From Altererythrobacter sp. C41 (GTDB taxonomy: Bacteria > Pseudomonadota > Alphaproteobacteria > Sphingomonadales > Sphingomonadaceae), in assembly GCF_016803135.1 (NCBI RefSeq), contig NZ_JAEVFE010000001.1, positions 682,001 through 746,000 on the forward strand: 64,000 nucleotides of DNA. The letters run 5' to 3'. Shown here in pieces: positions 48,355 to 56,722 of the stretch (positions are counted from its first letter, which is position 1; every line of letters begins with the position of its first letter). A program made the translations under genes and the position numbers. Below the pieces are notes generated by a model. That model had not been told where the DNA came from and made no database searches. It saw only the letters and a list, made by a program, of their open reading frames with translations.

Positions 48355-49878
48355 TCAGGCCGCCCGGGGCAGGATCAGGCGCACGAGCAGTCCGCCGAGG
48401 TCCTCGCTCTCGCCCAGATCCACGTTGCCGCCGTAGATCTCGGCCACGTCGCGCACGATGGCGAGGCCGAGGCCGGTGCCCGGCTTTCCGGTGTCGAGCC
48501 GCGCGCCGCGGTCGAAGATGCGGGTCCGCTCCTCCTCGGGAATGCCGGTGCCGTCGTCCTCGACCCAGATTACGCAGCGTTCGGCCTCGGGTTCGGCATC
48601 GATCGTCACGAACACGCTGCCGCCGCCGTACTTGGCGGCGTTCTCGATCAGGTTGCCGAGGATCTCGTCCAAGTCCTGCCGCTCGATCGCGACGCGCACC
48701 TCACGGTTGCCGTCGATGTCGAACCGGACGTCGGGATAGAGCCGTTCGACCGCACGGCGCACGGCCTCTGCACTGTCCCACACGGTCGTCCGGGCGTGAC
48801 CGACCGAGCGGCGGCCGACGGCGCGCGCGCGGGCGAGATGGTGGTCGACATGGCGGCGCATCGCGCGCGCCTCACGGATCACCGTGTCGGCGAGGTCGGG
48901 GGCGTGTGCGGTGGCGGCGTTGTTGACCACCGTCAGCGGCGTCTTGAGCGCATGGGCGAGATTGCCCGCGTGGGTGCGGGCTTCCTCCGCCTGCCGCTCC
49001 GAATGGGCGAGGAGCATGTTGATCTCCTCCACCAGCGGCTGGACTTCGAGCGGCAGCGGGTCCGACACGCGGTTGCTGCCGGTCGTGCGGATGCGCTGGA
49101 TTGCCGCGCGGATGCGGCGCAGCGGCAGCAGGCCGTAGTAGCTCTGCAGCACGGCCATCGCGAACAGGCCGAGGCCGAGCGCCGCGAAGCTCCACACCAG
49201 GATCGAGCGGATGCGCGCGATCTGCGCGTCGAGGTTCTCGCGCGCGGAGGCGACCATGAAGGTCCAGCGGGTGTCGCTTTCGGGCAGGATCACCGTGCGC
49301 TCGACCACGCGCAGCGGCTCCTCCGGAAACTGCATGTTGTCGTAGAAGTGCGGCTCGTGATCGACGTGGTCGCCCTGCGGCTGGAGCGTCCGGTCCCACA
49401 GCGACTGCGAGGGCTGCGCGCCGAGCGAGAACGATTCGAACCCTTCGCGCCCCTCGGCGGTGATCTGCCAGTACATGCCGCTGTTAGGCTCGAGGAAGCG
49501 CGGTTCGCCGATGGGACGGATAAAGTAGACCTCGCCGTCCGGGCCCACTTCGGAGATCACGATCATCGTGTTGAGCAGATAGCCGAGCTGCTCGTCGAAG
49601 CTGTTCTGGACCTGATTGGTCAGCGTGCGTTCGAGCGCGATTCCGCCGCCGACGAGGAGCACGAGGATCCAGCCCGCGGCGATGAGCAGCATGCGCCGCG
49701 CGAGGCTGCCCGTGTGCGGCGTCTGGCCGTCGCTGTCGCCGTCCGCAGCACCGCCGCCGGACGGAGCCTCCGGCTCGCCGGAGGCGGGCGCCGACTTCGG
49801 GGCGTCAGGCGCGCGGGGCGTCTGCGGGGTCGTCGAGGCTGTAACCGAGGCCACGGATGGTCGTGATGACTTCCGCAC
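48355..49878 (-). CDS. Sensor histidine kinase (PhoQ-like)
   Basis: The kinase is 507 residues. Membrane helices are at about 62-80 (RMLLIAAGWILVLLVGGGIA) and 226-246, with a periplasmic sensor between them. The HAMP region is followed by the H-box with His309 (GNLAHALKTPLTVVNN), N-box LDEILGNLIENAAKYG, G1 DDGTGIPEEE and G2 GTGLGLAIV. GTPLT-like spacing suggests the PhoQ/EnvZ class. The N-terminal 55 residues are low complexity and overlap the response regulator end by 74 bp; ATG 49692 or a GTG at 49854 might be the true start. It is operonic with the regulator and PepSY protein. Confidence 0.92.
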   Translation of the reverse strand: MRKSSRPSVASVTASTTPQTPRAPDAPKSAPASGEPEAPSGGGAADGDSDGQTPHTGSLARRMLLIAAGWILVLLVGGGIALERTLTNQVQNSFDEQLGYLLNTMIVISEVGPDGEVYFIRPIGEPRFLEPNSGMYWQITAEGREGFESFSLGAQPSQSLWDRTLQPQGDHVDHEPHFYDNMQFPEEPLRVVERTVILPESDTRWTFMVASARENLDAQIARIRSILVWSFAALGLGLFAMAVLQSYYGLLPLRRIRAAIQRIRTTGSNRVSDPLPLEVQPLVEEINMLLAHSERQAEEARTHAGNLAHALKTPLTVVNNAATAHAPDLADTVIREARAMRRHVDHHLARARAVGRRSVGHARTTVWDSAEAVRRAVERLYPDVRFDIDGNREVRVAIERQDLDEILGNLIENAAKYGGGSVFVTIDAEPEAERCVIWVEDDGTGIPEEERTRIFDRGARLDTGKPGTGLGLAIVRDVAEIYGGNVDLGESEDLGGLLVRLILPRAA

Positions 49879-50482
49879 CCAGCTTCTTGCGGATGCGGGT
49901 GACGAAGACCTCGATCGTGTTCGAATCGCGGTCGAAATCCTGATCGTAGATGTGCTCGATCAGTTCGGTGCGGCTGACCACCTTGCCCTTGTGGTGCATG
50001 AGGTAGCTCAGCAGCTTGTATTCCTGCGCCGTCAGCTTGACCGGCTCGCCCTTGAGCGTGACCCGGCCCGAACGCGTGTCGAGCCGCACGTCGCCGGCGG
50101 TCAGTTCGCTGGAGGTATTGCCCGAGGCGCGGCGGATCAGCGCGCGCAGGCGGGCGATCAGTTCTTCGGTCTGGAACGGCTTGGCGAGATAGTCGTCCGC
50201 CCCGGCGTCGAGCCCGGCGACCTTGTCGGACCAGCTATCGCGCGCGGTCAGCACCAGCACGGGGAAGCCGCGCCCTTCGCGGCGCCACATGCCGAGCACG
50301 GTGAGCCCGTCGATCTCGGGCAGGCCGAGGTCGAGGATCACCGCATCGTAATCCTCGGTCGCGCCGAGGAAGTGGCCGTCCTCGCCGTCGGTCGAGAGAT
50401 CGACGGCATATCCGTTCTGTTCGAGCGTGGACTTGAGCTGCTGGCCGAGCGTGGGTTCGTCCTCGACGATCAGGATGCGCAT
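49805..50482 (-). CDS. Response regulator, OmpR/PhoB class
   Basis: A 225-residue regulator whose receiver domain has the acidic pair Glu7/Asp8-Glu9, phospho-acceptor Asp51 (VILDLGLPEIDG) and Lys in DDYLAKPF. The winged-helix effector includes VKLTAQEYKLLSYLMHHKGK and EVFVTRIRKKLGAEVITTIR followed by GLGYSL. It is the partner of the kinase encoded 3' to it. With PepSY protein upstream it resembles phoPQ-like loci of Alphaproteobacteria that sense envelope conditions; the actual signal is unknown. Confidence 0.95.
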   Translation of the reverse strand: MRILIVEDEPTLGQQLKSTLEQNGYAVDLSTDGEDGHFLGATEDYDAVILDLGLPEIDGLTVLGMWRREGRGFPVLVLTARDSWSDKVAGLDAGADDYLAKPFQTEELIARLRALIRRASGNTSSELTAGDVRLDTRSGRVTLKGEPVKLTAQEYKLLSYLMHHKGKVVSRTELIEHIYDQDFDRDSNTIEVFVTRIRKKLGAEVITTIRGLGYSLDDPADAPRA

Positions 50483-50586
50483 TGCTGGTTCGTTCCCCCT
50501 GGATCAGGCTGACGGTAAGTGGGCTTTCGGGGTGAACGCGTCAACAAGCGAGCGGGTTTCCCTCCCCGGCCCCGTCCCACCCCGCA

Positions 50587-50892
50587 TCAGCGACTGCGGC
50601 GCACGACGCGGCCGGTGCGCGCGTCGATGTCGACGAAAGTCACGCGCCCGTCGCGGATGAACTTGAGCCGGTAGACCATCGCCCTCGAATCGTAAGCCGG
50701 GCCGAGATATTCCGAGCCCCTCATCTGCGGCAGCACGCGCCGTTCGATCTCGCGCAGAGGCAGCACGTTGCCCGCACGCATCTCCTTGCGCGCCTCGCCC
50801 TGATCGTTGCGCGACTGGGCAAGCGCCGGCGCGGCGGCAAGGCCGGACGCGACAAGCGTGGCAGCAAGGCAGGAGGCAATGAGCTTTCGCAT
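50587..50892 (-). CDS. Exported PepSY-like protein
   Basis: The small secreted protein (101 residues) has a signal peptide (LIASCLAATLVASGLAAAPA, cut after LAQ). Its mature part matches the PepSY fold: LPLREIERRVLPQMRGSEYL, then AMVYRLKFIRDGRVTFVDID and ARTGRVVRR. PepSY proteins are often protease inhibitors or ligands of nearby kinases. It lies immediately upstream of the response regulator (104-bp gap) on the same strand and may act as an accessory to the sensor kinase. ATG 50892 is used. Confidence 0.88.
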   Translation of the reverse strand: MRKLIASCLAATLVASGLAAAPALAQSRNDQGEARKEMRAGNVLPLREIERRVLPQMRGSEYLGPAYDSRAMVYRLKFIRDGRVTFVDIDARTGRVVRRSR

Positions 50893-50974
50893 AGTGCCAA
50901 CCTGCCTAGACTGCACGGATTGAACAAGTTCTGAATGCACGCACGGCGTAGCGTTCAGCAAGAAAACCAGCGTT

Positions 50975-51691
50975 CTAGCGGGTCATCTCGTACTTGACCG
51001 TCACCGTCACGCCGGTGCCAACTTCGCCCGGCTCGATCTGCGTGCCCGCATCGGCGGCGGCCTCCGCGCTGGCGCGCATCATCACCGGCTGCGGCCCGTA
51101 GCTTTGGAAGGTTTCCGAGATTTCGAGCAGGCGCACGCCCGAATAGCCGGCCATGCGGGCATATTCCTGGGCCATGGCTTGTCCGCTCTGGTAGGCCTTG
51201 GTGCGCGCCTCGCGCTTCGCCGCCTCGTCCGCCTCGAGCATGAAGTTCGGGCCGTAGATATTGTTCGCTCCGGCCGAGACGAGCGCGTCGAGCACTTCGC
51301 CCGCCCGTTCGAGATCGCGCAGCTTGACCTGCACCTGGTTGTTCACGTCGTAGCCGACGAACGTGCGCGCGCCGCCGTTGCGGTCGTAATCGTATTGCGG
51401 GTTGAGATTGAAGTTGGAGGTCTGGATGTCGCGCGACGCGATGCCGAGCTCGCGCAGCTTCGCGATCACCTGCTCCATTGCCTGCGCGTTCTGCCGCACG
51501 GCTTCCTGCGCAGTCGGCGCACGGGTCGTGACGCCGGCGCCGATCTGCGCGACGTCGGGTGCGGAGTGGACGATCTCGTTCACGGTCAGCTCGACCACCG
51601 GCCCCTGGGCCTGGATCTGGACTTCGGCCGCGTGAGCGGCGGTTGCGGCCAGCGCGGTCATGGCAAGCACGGGAACGGCGTAACGGATCAT
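50975..51691 (-). CDS. SIMPL domain (DUF541) periplasmic protein
   Basis: This exported protein, 238 residues, has a signal peptide (YAVPVLAMTALAATAAHA). The SIMPL pattern is VVELTVNEIVHSAPDVAQIG, TTRAPTAQEAVRQNAQAM, LRELGIASRDIQTSNFNLNP, and the C-terminal TVTVKYEM. Some members protect against oxidative stress or bind envelope components; exact function is unknown. The following gene on the same strand is the PepSY protein (82-bp gap). An amidohydrolase diverges 122 bp away. Confidence 0.9.
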   Translation of the reverse strand: MIRYAVPVLAMTALAATAAHAAEVQIQAQGPVVELTVNEIVHSAPDVAQIGAGVTTRAPTAQEAVRQNAQAMEQVIAKLRELGIASRDIQTSNFNLNPQYDYDRNGGARTFVGYDVNNQVQVKLRDLERAGEVLDALVSAGANNIYGPNFMLEADEAAKREARTKAYQSGQAMAQEYARMAGYSGVRLLEISETFQSYGPQPVMMRASAEAAADAGTQIEPGEVGTGVTVTVKYEMTR

Positions 51692-51813
51692 TGGGATGCC
51701 TCCTTGGCGATTCTCGCCTTTTGTTGGGTCCGGCACGCTTACGCGTGGCTGAACCGGGTTGTTCCGAAGCGCCTTCACGGCAATAGGGGTGCGCAAAGGG
51801 AGGAAGGGTCAGA

Positions 51814-53385
51814 ATGACGATCTTGCGCGCACTTACCATCACTTTCGCGCTGGCCTGGAGCGCCGCGGCCGCCGCGCAACCGGGGATGCAGCCGGTGCCC
51901 GACCGGCAGCCGGGCGAAGGAGAAGGCCCCTACACGACGCTGGTGATCCAGGGCGCGACGATGATCGACGGCACCGGCGCCCCGCCGATGGGACCGGTCG
52001 ACATCGTGGTCGAGGGCGACCGCATCGCCGGCGTCCACCTGACCGGCGCACCGCAGGAGGTGCTCGACGGCGCCAGCCGGACGATCGACGCGAGCGGGAT
52101 GTACGTGATGCCCGGCTTCGTCGACGTCCACGGGCACAACGGCGATCCGGCCAAGGCGCCGCAGCCGTCCTACGGCTACAAGCTGTGGCTGGCGCACGGG
52201 GTGACGACGGTGCGCGGCGTCTCGTTCTACTTCGGCCCCGACCAGCCCGACCTCAGCGACGCGGCGCGCAGCGAAGCGAATACGATCGTCGCCCCGCGCC
52301 TGATCCCCTACGCCGCGTTCGGCGACAAGTGGGACGGCGGCACGCCCGATACGCCGGAAAAGGCGCGCGCCTGGGTCCGCTGGATCAAGCAGGCCGGTTT
52401 CCACGGGGTGAAGTTCTTCAATTCCGAAACGCCCGAAGTGCTCGGCGCAGCGCTGGACGAGGCGGACAAGCTCGGCCTCGGCAGCGTGGCGCACCTCGCG
52501 CAAGTGGGCGTGGCGCAAGTCAACGCGCGCAAGGCGGTGGAGTTGGGGCTCGACGGCGTGACGCACTTCTACGGTCATTTCGAGAGCCTGCTGAAGGACG
52601 GCACCGTGCCCCGCTATCCGGCGGGCTACAACTACCTCGACGAGCAGGACCGCTTCGGCGAAGTCGCCGGTCTTGCCGACCAGATCGTCGCACCGGGTAG
52701 CGAGAAGTGGGACGAATACGTCGACTTCCTGGTCGAAAGCGGCGTGACGCTGAGCCCGACGTTCAACATCTACTCCGCCAGCCGCGATGTGATGCGCGCG
52801 CGCACGCTCGAGTGGCACGACAAGTACACCCTGCCCTCGCTGATGAACTTCTACGAGCCGAGCCTGACCAACCACGGCAGCTACTACCACGACTGGACGA
52901 CCGAGGACGAAGTGGCCTGGCGCCATTTCTACCGCCCGTGGATGCGGCTCACCAACGAGTTCAAGAACGAGGGCGGCCGTGTCAGTGCAGGCTCCGATCC
53001 GGGCTATATCTACCAGACCTGGGGCTTCGCCTATGTCGCCGAGCTGGAGATGCTGCGCGAAGCCGGGCTGAGCCCGCTGGAGGTGATCCAGGCCGCGACG
53101 ATCAACGGCGCGCGCGAGCTCTATGAATCGAAGGGAGGCGAGCCGCCAATCGGCAGCATTCGCGTCGGCAAGCTGGCCGACCTGGTGATCGTGCCGGAGA
53201 ACCCGCTCGACAACCTCAAGGTGCTCTACGGCACCGGCCACAAGCGCCTGAACCGCGAGACGAACCAGCTCGAAACCGTCGGCGGTGTCCGTTGGACGAT
53301 CAAGGACGGGATCGTCTACGACGCGCACCAGCTCCTCGAAAGCGTGGCGCGGATGGTGGAGGAGCAGCGCGCGGCCACGCCCTGA
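51814..53385 (+). CDS. Exported amidohydrolase (imidazolonepropionase-like)
   Basis: A 523-residue TIM-barrel amidohydrolase with signal peptide (LRALTITFALAWSAAAAAQP). Metal ligands are visible in MPGFVDVHGHNGDP (HxH), GFHGVKFFNSETPEV (carboxylated Lys position), SVAHLAQVGVAQ and GVTHFYGHFES (His pair), and the catalytic Asp in SAGSDPGYIYQT. The C-terminus returns to the composite beta domain (LADLVIVPENPLDNLKVLYG). It is probably a periplasmic peptidase or lactonase-like hydrolase; the substrate is unknown. It is followed by a palindromic repeat. Confidence 0.9.
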   Translation: MTILRALTITFALAWSAAAAAQPGMQPVPDRQPGEGEGPYTTLVIQGATMIDGTGAPPMGPVDIVVEGDRIAGVHLTGAPQEVLDGASRTIDASGMYVMPGFVDVHGHNGDPAKAPQPSYGYKLWLAHGVTTVRGVSFYFGPDQPDLSDAARSEANTIVAPRLIPYAAFGDKWDGGTPDTPEKARAWVRWIKQAGFHGVKFFNSETPEVLGAALDEADKLGLGSVAHLAQVGVAQVNARKAVELGLDGVTHFYGHFESLLKDGTVPRYPAGYNYLDEQDRFGEVAGLADQIVAPGSEKWDEYVDFLVESGVTLSPTFNIYSASRDVMRARTLEWHDKYTLPSLMNFYEPSLTNHGSYYHDWTTEDEVAWRHFYRPWMRLTNEFKNEGGRVSAGSDPGYIYQTWGFAYVAELEMLREAGLSPLEVIQAATINGARELYESKGGEPPIGSIRVGKLADLVIVPENPLDNLKVLYGTGHKRLNRETNQLETVGGVRWTIKDGIVYDAHQLLESVARMVEEQRAATP

Positions 53386-53387
53386 CC

Positions 53388-53503
53388 CGTCATTGCGAGC
53401 CGCCGCAGGCGGCGCGGCAATCCATGGGATGACGTGCGATCAGCCACCGCCGGCTCGGAAGCAGTCGCCGGTCCATGGATTGCTGCGCTTCGCTCGCAAT
53501 GAC
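53388..53503. repeat. Imperfect inverted repeat, family D (CGTCATTGCGAGC)
   Basis: The left arm CGTCATTGCGAGC...GCAATCCATGG (53388-53427) and right arm CCATGGATTGCTGCG...CTCGCAATGACG (53472-53503) are inverted relatives enclosing about 44 bp. The same kind of arm is common in intergenic repeats of diverse bacteria. It lies between the amidohydrolase and ABC-F genes, without coding content. Confidence 0.8.
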
Positions 53504-53552
53504 GTGGAGGTTACTTGCAGCGAAGTCCTCCCTCGCCTACCTCGCGCGCCTC

Positions 53553-55412
53553 ATGGCACAACCACCGATCCTCTCCTGGGAAGGTCTCGGGCTGCAGCAG
53601 GGCGGCCGCTGGCTGTTCGGCGGGCCCGAGCAGGGCGACATCGACCTGCATATCGGCCCACGCGACCGGCTCGCGCTGATCGGCCGCAACGGCGCGGGCA
53701 AGACCACGCTGTTCCGCCTGATCGACGACCGGATTGAGGCCGATCGCGGCACGCGCAAGGTCAAGCCCGGCACCCGGATCGTGCTGCTGGAGCAGGAGCC
53801 CGATTTCTCGGGCTGCGACGCGCTGATGGACTTCGCCCTACGCGGTCCGCACGCGCCGGCCGAGCATGAAGTCGAAGCCATCGCGGGCCAGCTCGGCATC
53901 GACATGGCGACCCCGGCCAAGGGCGCGAGCGGCGGCGAGAAGCGCCGTGCGGCGATCGCGAAGGCGCTGGCGCAGGAGCCCGACCTGCTGCTGATGGACG
54001 AGCCGACCAACCACCTCGACCTGGCGGCGATCGACTGGCTCGAAGGCTGGCTCGACCGTTACAAGGGCGCGTTCGTCGTCATCAGCCACGACCGCACGTT
54101 CCTCAAGCGCCTGACCCGCGCGACCATCTGGCTCGACCGCGGAACGCTGCGACGCAAGGAAGTCGGCTTCGGCGGTTACGAGGCGTGGGAAGAGCAGGTC
54201 TATGCCGAGGAAGCGCGGGCTGCGGAAAAGCTCGACGCGAAACTGAAGATCGAGGCGCACTGGCTCGAACGCGGCGTCACCGCGCGGCGCAAACGCAACC
54301 AGGGGCGGCTCGAGAAACTCTGGCAGATGCGCGCCCAGCGCGCCGCGATGATCGCGCCCAAGGGCACCGCCAAGCTCGGCCTCGCGACCGAGGAGGAGTT
54401 CAAGTCCAAGTCGGTGATCGTCGCCGAGCATGTTTCGAAGAGCTACAGCGAGCGCAGGATCATCCGTGACTTCACGCTGCGCATCCAGCGCGGCGACCGG
54501 ATCGGCGTCGTCGGAGCCAACGGCGCGGGCAAGACCACCCTGCTCAAGCTGCTGACCGGCGAGATCGCGCCCGACGAGGGCACGGTCGAGATTTCGAAGA
54601 AGCTGACCGGCGTGATGATCGACCAGCAGCGCAGCCTGCTGGAAGGCGACAAGACGGTGCGCCAGGTGCTCGCCGAGGGCGGCGACTGGATCGACGTGCG
54701 CGGGTCACGCAAGCATGTGCAGGGATACCTCAAGGAGTTCCTGTTCGACCCCAAGGTCGTCGACACCAAGGTCGGAATCATGTCGGGCGGCGAGCGCAGC
54801 CGCCTGCTGCTGGCGCGCGAGTTCGCCCGCAAGTCGAACCTGCTCGTGCTCGACGAGCCGACCAACGACCTCGACCTCGAAACGCTCGACCTGCTGCAGG
54901 AAGTGATCGCCGACTACGAAGGTACGGTGCTGATCGTCAGCCACGACCGCGACTTCCTCGACCGCACGGTGACGCTGACCCTGGGCCTCGATGGTAGCGG
55001 TGTCGTCGACATCGTCGCGGGCGGTTACGAGGATTGGGAGGCGAAGCGGAAGGAACGCAAGGGCCCACCCCCAACCCCTCCCGCAAGCGGGAGGGGAGAG
55101 GGTCGCGCAAAAAGCCCCCTCCCGCTTGCGGGAGGGGAGCGAGACTTGGCGGCGCAGCCGGCTAGTCGCAGCGGGGTCGGCAAGCCCAAACTCTCCTACA
55201 AGGACCAGCGAGATTACGAGCTTCTGCCGGCGCGGATCGAGGAACTCGAAGCGGCGATCGCCCGCGGCGAGGAAATCCTCGCGGACCCGGAACTCTACAC
55301 GCGCGACCCGCAGAAGTTCGCCAACATCAGCAAGGGCATCGAAAACGCCCGCACCGAGAAGGACGCCGCGGAGGAACGCTGGCTGGCACTGGCGGAGATG
55401 GTCGAGGGCTGA
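53553..55412 (+). CDS. ABC-F family ATPase (Uup/EttA-like) with in-frame repeat insertion
   Basis: The ABC-F protein has 619 residues and two ATPase domains: Walker A GRNGAGKTTLF and GANGAGKTTLLKLL, signatures SGGEKRRAAIAKAL and MSGGERSRLLLAREF, Walker B LLMDEPTNHLD and LLVLDEPTNDLD. The P-site linker and a C-terminal coiled coil (ARIEELEAAIARGEEILADP) follow, like Uup. ABC-F proteins act on the ribosome. Between the second ATPase and the coiled coil (about residues 504-545, 55062-55190) is a Pro/Gly/Arg-rich insert encoded by a family C repeat, still in frame. ATG 53553 is preferred, as the upstream extension comes from the D repeat. Confidence 0.9.
   Translation: MAQPPILSWEGLGLQQGGRWLFGGPEQGDIDLHIGPRDRLALIGRNGAGKTTLFRLIDDRIEADRGTRKVKPGTRIVLLEQEPDFSGCDALMDFALRGPHAPAEHEVEAIAGQLGIDMATPAKGASGGEKRRAAIAKALAQEPDLLLMDEPTNHLDLAAIDWLEGWLDRYKGAFVVISHDRTFLKRLTRATIWLDRGTLRRKEVGFGGYEAWEEQVYAEEARAAEKLDAKLKIEAHWLERGVTARRKRNQGRLEKLWQMRAQRAAMIAPKGTAKLGLATEEEFKSKSVIVAEHVSKSYSERRIIRDFTLRIQRGDRIGVVGANGAGKTTLLKLLTGEIAPDEGTVEISKKLTGVMIDQQRSLLEGDKTVRQVLAEGGDWIDVRGSRKHVQGYLKEFLFDPKVVDTKVGIMSGGERSRLLLAREFARKSNLLVLDEPTNDLDLETLDLLQEVIADYEGTVLIVSHDRDFLDRTVTLTLGLDGSGVVDIVAGGYEDWEAKRKERKGPPPTPPASGRGEGRAKSPLPLAGGERDLAAQPASRSGVGKPKLSYKDQRDYELLPARIEELEAAIARGEEILADPELYTRDPQKFANISKGIENARTEKDAAEERWLALAEMVEG
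55066..55180. repeat. Family C palindromic repeat inside the ABC-F gene
   Basis: ACCCCTCCCGCAAGCGGGAG and CCCCTCCCGCTTGCGGGAGG, two hairpins, are followed by GCGAGACTTGGC and GGCTAGTCGCAGCGGGGT. It corresponds to the reverse complement of the intergenic copy at 43054-43115. It is read in frame as roughly 40 residues without stop codons, so it does not break the gene. Confidence 0.85.
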
Positions 55413-55566
55413 GATCCTCCCCATTTTGCAAAGCCAAATGGGAGGGGGACCGCGAGACGCAAAGCGGCTCGGGGTGGAGGGGTTTTGCGTGACGATGCCC
55501 TTCCGTCAGCCGCCTGCGGCGTCTGCCACCTCCCCCATTTGCGCTATCGCGAAAATGGGGAGGATC
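55413..55566. repeat. Palindromic repeat, family B, copy 2
   Basis: It has the same ends as the 43138-43289 copy (GATCCTCCCCATTTT... and ...AAAATGGGGAGGATC), with an inner AAATGGGAGGGGGACCGCGA and CCGCCTGCGGCGTCTGCCAC. It begins right at the ABC-F stop codon and ends 14 bp before the convergent DUF6456 gene stop, so it fills the whole gap. Confidence 0.85.
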
Positions 55567-55579
55567 TTTGCCGCCGGTG

Positions 55580-56056
55580 TCACGGAACGCGGTAGAAATC
55601 CGCCACCCGCTCCAGCGCGATCTTCAGCACGACCTTGCCGCTGCGGGCCGGCCAGGAAAGCGCGCGTTCGGCGTTGGGGAGGCTTTCGCAGCCGCAGACC
55701 ACGCGCCACAGGATGTCGGCAAGGCCGCTGCCGGCCAGTGCGATGGCGCCGTCGAAGCGCTGCTTGGCGGCGATCTGGCTCTCGGTCGGTGAAAGGCCGG
55801 GTCCGCGGCCCTGCACTTTGATCCGGACCGGATCCCAGCGCATGGTCACGCTCGGCCCCAGGCGCGCGCGCTCGTAATCGGCGCGCAGGCACTCGCCGGC
55901 AGCGAACAGGCGGTCACTCAAGTGCCCGCGTGCGTGAAGCCAGGCGAGCGGCGATTCGGCGAGGTTGACGGTCACCGTCCGGCGGCTTTGCCCGGCCAGC
56001 GCCTTGCGGCCGGGGCCTTCGGGCGTGAGTTCACGTTCGGCGAGCTTGCGAGGCAT
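55580..56056 (-). CDS. DUF6456 family protein
   Basis: A 158-residue protein with basic N-terminus (MPRKLAERELTPEGPG) and a C-terminal segment matching the alphaproteobacterial DUF6456 pattern: SQIAAKQRFDGAIALAGSGL, LADILWRVVCGCESLPNAER, then ARSGKVVLKIALERVADFYR. The family is small, often near regulators, and of unknown function. The divergent neighbour here is an XRE-type regulator starting at 56150. ATG 56056 is chosen; upstream sequence in the same frame is antisense to the regulator. Confidence 0.82.
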   Translation of the reverse strand: MPRKLAERELTPEGPGRKALAGQSRRTVTVNLAESPLAWLHARGHLSDRLFAAGECLRADYERARLGPSVTMRWDPVRIKVQGRGPGLSPTESQIAAKQRFDGAIALAGSGLADILWRVVCGCESLPNAERALSWPARSGKVVLKIALERVADFYRVP

Positions 56057-56149
56057 GGTGGTCTCCGTGCGGGAATCAGTGAATCCACGCTTGCCAAAAC
56101 GACACGCATGTAGGAAAGAGAAAACCAGATGGGTTAGATAGAGGGCGCC

Positions 56150-56722
56150 ATGATCAACCGTATCCGCGACATTCGCAAAGAGAAGGGTCTGACCCTTGCC
56201 GATCTCGCCGCCGCCTGCGATCCGCCGACGACCGCGCAGACGATCGGCCGGCTCGAAACCGGCATGCGCAATCTCTCGACCAAATGGATGGACCGGATCG
56301 GCAATGCGCTCGGCGTCGATCCGGAGACGCTGGTTCGTTCGGACAAGTCGCAGCATCCGCAGGTCGTCGCAACGCTGGGCGCGAGCGGCGCGGAAGCCCT
56401 GCCCCGCCCGCGCGATGCGATCCCGCCGACCGAACTCGGCGGGGACGCCCCCCTCGTGGTGCTGGCGGTAGAAGCGTCGGCCGGGCCCTATCTCGCGGGC
56501 GACCAGCTCTGGATGCGCCAGCTCGACCCGGAGGAGGCGCCGCGCGCGATCAACCGCGACGTGCTCGTGCCGCGTAAGGGCGGGCGCTTCGCTTTCGGGC
56601 GGCTGATCGACCGGCAGGGCAGTCTCGTCGGCATCCTCCCGCCCGGTGCCGGGCAGAAGCAGCAGGTGGTCGAATCGCCGCCCTGGATCGCCGTAGCGGA
56701 GATGCTGGTGCGCCGGCTGTGA
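56150..56722 (+). CDS. XRE-family regulator with S24-like C-terminal domain
   Basis: The 190-residue protein has an N-terminal helix-turn-helix, IRDIRKEKGLTLADLAAACD, TTAQTIGRLETGMRNLSTKW (about residues 5-50). The C-terminal half (LVVLAVEASAGPYLAGDQLW, FAFGRLIDRQGSLVGILPPG) is like the catalytic core of LexA/CI-type S24 regulators, but a clear Ser-Lys dyad is not evident. It may regulate itself and the divergent DUF6456 gene. Its stop overlaps the glycosyltransferase GTG (GTGA), so the two are co-translated. Confidence 0.85.
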   Translation: MINRIRDIRKEKGLTLADLAAACDPPTTAQTIGRLETGMRNLSTKWMDRIGNALGVDPETLVRSDKSQHPQVVATLGASGAEALPRPRDAIPPTELGGDAPLVVLAVEASAGPYLAGDQLWMRQLDPEEAPRAINRDVLVPRKGGRFAFGRLIDRQGSLVGILPPGAGQKQQVVESPPWIAVAEMLVRRL

